Source: an uncultured Collinsella sp. (GTDB taxonomy: Bacteria > Actinomycetota > Coriobacteriia > Coriobacteriales > Coriobacteriaceae). From it: a stretch of 13,434 nt of DNA. The position numbers and the translations under genes were made by a program. The DNA is taken from assembly GCA_958407085.1 (NCBI GenBank), contig CATYHY010000032.1, positions 1-13,434 on the forward strand. Reading direction: 5' to 3'. This document shows positions 11,252 to 13,434 of this stretch, piece after piece. How positions within the stretch are numbered: position 1 is the first letter of the stretch; the number at the start of each line of letters is the position of its first letter. The notes beneath the pieces are model-generated. The model made no database searches, was not told the DNA's origin, and saw only the letters and a list, made by a program, of their open reading frames with translations.

Positions 11252-11842
11252 CTACAGCGCGCCGTCCAGCATAAGGTTCACCTTGAGCACGTTGACCGTG
11301 GGCTCGCCGAAGACGCCCAGGAATCGGCCTTTGGTGCACTGGGCGATGATCTCGCGCACCTCACCTTCGCTCTTGCCCGTGGCCTTGGCAAGGCGCGGGA
11401 CCTGGTACTCGGCGGCATCCGGAGAGATCTCCGGGTCGAGGCCGGACCCCGAGCACGTCACCAGGTCGACGGGCACAGCGTCCATATCGGCATCGGGGTT
11501 GGCGGCGCGGATCTTCTTCACGCGCGCGTCCACAAGCTGCCGATACTCCTCACTCGCCGGGGACAGGTTGGACGGGGCACCATACGCCATGAGCTCGCCG
11601 TCTTCGCCTTCGACAATTGACACGTTCTGGATACGACCCCACATGTGGGCTTCGTCATCGAAGTTCTGGCCGATGAGTTCGGAACCCACAACCTTGTCGT
11701 CGACCGTAATAAGCGATCCGTTCGCCTGGTACGGAAACGCAAGCTGCGCGACGCCGGTCACCACAAGCGTGTATCCCAGGCCGCAGACGATGGTAAACAG
11801 CGCGAACACGCCGAGTGCGCGCGATGCGATACCTTTGAACAT
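11252..11842 (-). CDS. kdpC: Potassium-transporting ATPase subunit KdpC
   Basis: 196 residues, the normal size. One N-terminal membrane helix (about residues 9-33) is followed by FPYQANGSLI (36-45) and the KdpC hallmark VTCSGSGLDPEIS (128-140) in the extracytoplasmic part. KdpC is the small single-helix subunit that stabilises the KdpFABC high-affinity K+ pump at the cytoplasmic membrane. GGAGG 6 bp upstream supports ATG 11842. It follows kdpB by 12 bp, clearly one operon, and is the last gene before the stem-loop terminator. Operon expression is usually driven by KdpDE at low K+; those genes are not in the window. Confidence 0.95.
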   Translation of the reverse strand: MFKGIASRALGVFALFTIVCGLGYTLVVTGVAQLAFPYQANGSLITVDDKVVGSELIGQNFDDEAHMWGRIQNVSIVEGEDGELMAYGAPSNLSPASEEYRQLVDARVKKIRAANPDADMDAVPVDLVTCSGSGLDPEISPDAAEYQVPRLAKATGKSEGEVREIIAQCTKGRFLGVFGEPTVNVLKVNLMLDGAL

Positions 11843-11854
11843 ACATACCTCCGT

Positions 11855-13434
11855 CTACATCATGCCAATGCCGAACAAGGCCAGCAGCATGTCGATAATC
11901 TTGATGAATACGAACGGCGCCACGATACCGCCCAGACCCCACACCAGCAGGTTGTGGGTCAGCAGCTGGCCGGACGAAAGCTCGCGGTACTTCACGCCTT
12001 TCAGGGCGGCAGGAATCAGCGCGACGATGACCAGCGCGTTGTAGATAATGGCGGACAGCACGGCAGTCAACGGGCTGGTGAGCCCCAGGATGTTGAGGGC
12101 GTCCAACCCGGGGTAGATCGGCGAGAATAGCGCCGGGATGATGGCGAAATACTTGGCGACGTCGTTGGCAACCGAGAAGGTCGTGAGCGAGCCGCGGGTC
12201 ATGAGCAGTTGCTTGCCGATACGCACGATATCGATGAGCTTGGTGGGGCTGGAGTCGAGGTCGACCATGTTGCCGGCCTCCTTGGCAGCCTGGGTTCCCG
12301 TGTTCATGGCCACGGCGACGTCGGCCTGAGCCAGAGCGGGCGCGTCGTTGGTGCCGTCGCCGGTCATCGCGACCAGATGGCCCTCACGCTGGAACGCGCG
12401 GATCTTATCGAGCTTGCCCTCGGGCGTCGCTTCGGCCAGGAAGTCGTCCACACCGGCCTCGGCGGCGATGGCGGCGGCCGTCAGCGGATTATCACCCGTC
12501 ACCATTATGGTCTTGATACCCATGCGGCGCAGATCGGCGAACTTTTCCTTCACGCCGGACTTGATGATGTCCTTAAGGTAGACGACACCCAGCACACGTC
12601 GGTCCTTTGCCACGACCAACGGAGTGCCACCCACCTTCGCAATGCGTTCGACGGCCTCGTCGCACTCCTTCGAGAACACTCCTCCGGCAGCCTCCACATA
12701 AGCGCGAACGGAATCGGCCGCACCCTTGCGAATCTCGCTGTCGGCGTAGTTCACACCGGACATGCGGGTCGCCGCGGTGAAGGGGATGAACTCCATGCCC
12801 TTATCCTCGAGTGTGCGGCCGCGCAGCCCAAACTGCTCCTTGGCGAGCACGACGATGGAGCGGCCCTCGGGGGTCTCATCCGCCAGAGAGGACAGCTGCG
12901 CGGCATCGGCGAGTTCTGCCGGATCGACACCGTCGACCGGAATGAACTCAGCGGCTTGGCGGTTGCCCAAGGTGATGGTACCGGTCTTATCGAGCATGAG
13001 GATGTCGACGTCGCCGGCGGCCTCGATGGCGCGGCCGGACATGGCCAGTACGTTGGCCTCGTTCAGTCGGCTCATGCCGGCGATGCCAATGGCGGACAGC
13101 AGCGCACCAATGGTGGTGGGCGCCAGACAGACGAGCAAGGCAACGAGCGTGGTCACAGCGGTGGGGTTCGCCATACCGTTGAGCCCTGCAGAGAAACTCG
13201 AGTAGCAGTACAGTGCGAGCGTCACGAGGATGAAGATGACGGACAGAGCAACCAGAAAGATCTCGAGCGCGACCTCGTTGGGGGTCTTCTTGCGGGCGGC
13301 GCCCTCGACCATGGCGATCATCTTATCCAGGAAGCTCTGGCCAGGCTCGCTGGAGATCTTGACGATGATCCAGTCGGATAGCACCGTGGTACCGCCGGTA
13401 ACGGCAGAGCGGTCGCCGCCGGCCTCGCGGACCA
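11855..13434 (-). CDS. kdpB: Potassium-transporting P-type ATPase subunit KdpB (5' end outside window)
   Basis: About 525 residues are visible; ~155-165 N-terminal residues lie past the right edge, which begins at VREAGGDRSAVTGGTT. P-type ATPase landmarks follow: the membrane segment LVCLAPTTIGALLSAIGIAG, the phosphorylation site DKTGTITLGN (Asp codon 12989-12991), MVTGDNPLTAAAIA, and the hinge motif TGDGTNDAPALAQADVAVAMN. KdpB hydrolyses ATP and drives K+ uptake through KdpA. No frameshift is seen. An internal GTG at 13384 could be misread as a start, but the frame continues with family sequence upstream. kdpA should lie beyond the window. Confidence 0.95.
   Translation of the reverse strand, partial: VREAGGDRSAVTGGTTVLSDWIIVKISSEPGQSFLDKMIAMVEGAARKKTPNEVALEIFLVALSVIFILVTLALYCYSSFSAGLNGMANPTAVTTLVALLVCLAPTTIGALLSAIGIAGMSRLNEANVLAMSGRAIEAAGDVDILMLDKTGTITLGNRQAAEFIPVDGVDPAELADAAQLSSLADETPEGRSIVVLAKEQFGLRGRTLEDKGMEFIPFTAATRMSGVNYADSEIRKGAADSVRAYVEAAGGVFSKECDEAVERIAKVGGTPLVVAKDRRVLGVVYLKDIIKSGVKEKFADLRRMGIKTIMVTGDNPLTAAAIAAEAGVDDFLAEATPEGKLDKIRAFQREGHLVAMTGDGTNDAPALAQADVAVAMNTGTQAAKEAGNMVDLDSSPTKLIDIVRIGKQLLMTRGSLTTFSVANDVAKYFAIIPALFSPIYPGLDALNILGLTSPLTAVLSAIIYNALVIVALIPAALKGVKYRELSSGQLLTHNLLVWGLGGIVAPFVFIKIIDMLLALFGIGMM

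Noticed and set aside
12209..13381. 390-codon plus-strand frame opposite kdpB
   Set aside because: Antisense shadow of KdpB, which has the DKTGT and TGDGTNDAPAL motifs.

Overview
The window looks like chromosome from a high-GC gut actinobacterium of the class Coriobacteriia, most likely Collinsella or a close relative. This is inference, from the recalled look of the AAA ATPase, the IlvD-type dehydratase and the OYE-type reductase. No rRNA or marker gene is present to settle it. The window holds eight intact chromosomal genes and one gene cut by the right edge (kdpB). It also holds one intact IS3 orfA and several broken genes: an IS3 orfB remnant, a 5'-truncated arsC/spx-type gene, and 5'-truncated gntP and gntR-FCD genes.

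Layout. (1) Positions 1-1900 are an accessory-looking stretch. An array of 10-bp tandem repeats runs into an orphan AAA ATPase gene. This is followed by an array of imperfect palindromes and a decayed IS3-family element with orfA, a slippery A6 site and a scrap of orfB. (2) Positions 1887-3836, minus strand: a two-gene unit of a DHA2-type MFS exporter followed by a two-CBS-domain protein, with a perfect dyad upstream. (3) Positions 3837-4755: a 486-bp gap, an N-terminally truncated ArsC/Spx-family gene and a strong hairpin. (4) Positions 4756-8935: a sugar-acid locus. An IlvD/Edd dehydratase (minus) lies below the last ~60 codons of a GntP gluconate permease (minus). These abut the C-terminal FCD half of a GntR regulator (plus). 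Then come an SDR (DhuD/KduD type) and an RpiB-fold isomerase (DhuI type), closed by a textbook terminator. (5) Positions 9054-11003, minus: a 649-residue FMN/FAD/Fe-S oxidoreductase of the FadH/BaiCD class. (6) Positions 11252 to the window end, minus: kdpC and the 3' three quarters of kdpB.

How the parts fit. DhuI and DhuD would turn the unsaturated-uronate product DHU into 2-keto-3-deoxygluconate (KDG). A GntP importer plus a sugar-acid dehydratase would also reach KDG, from an aldonate. One deletion appears to have removed the head-to-head 5' halves of gntP and gntR with their shared promoter region. That leaves the dehydratase without its partner transporter, and the GntR regulator without its DNA-binding domain.

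The most unusual non-coding signal is a 64-bp stem-loop repeat present twice (8205-8268 and 11123-11186). Both copies keep a long stem despite differing in sequence. One copy sits inside the dhuD-dhuI unit, where its left arm can instead pair with an upstream segment. The other serves as the apparent terminator of the kdp operon.
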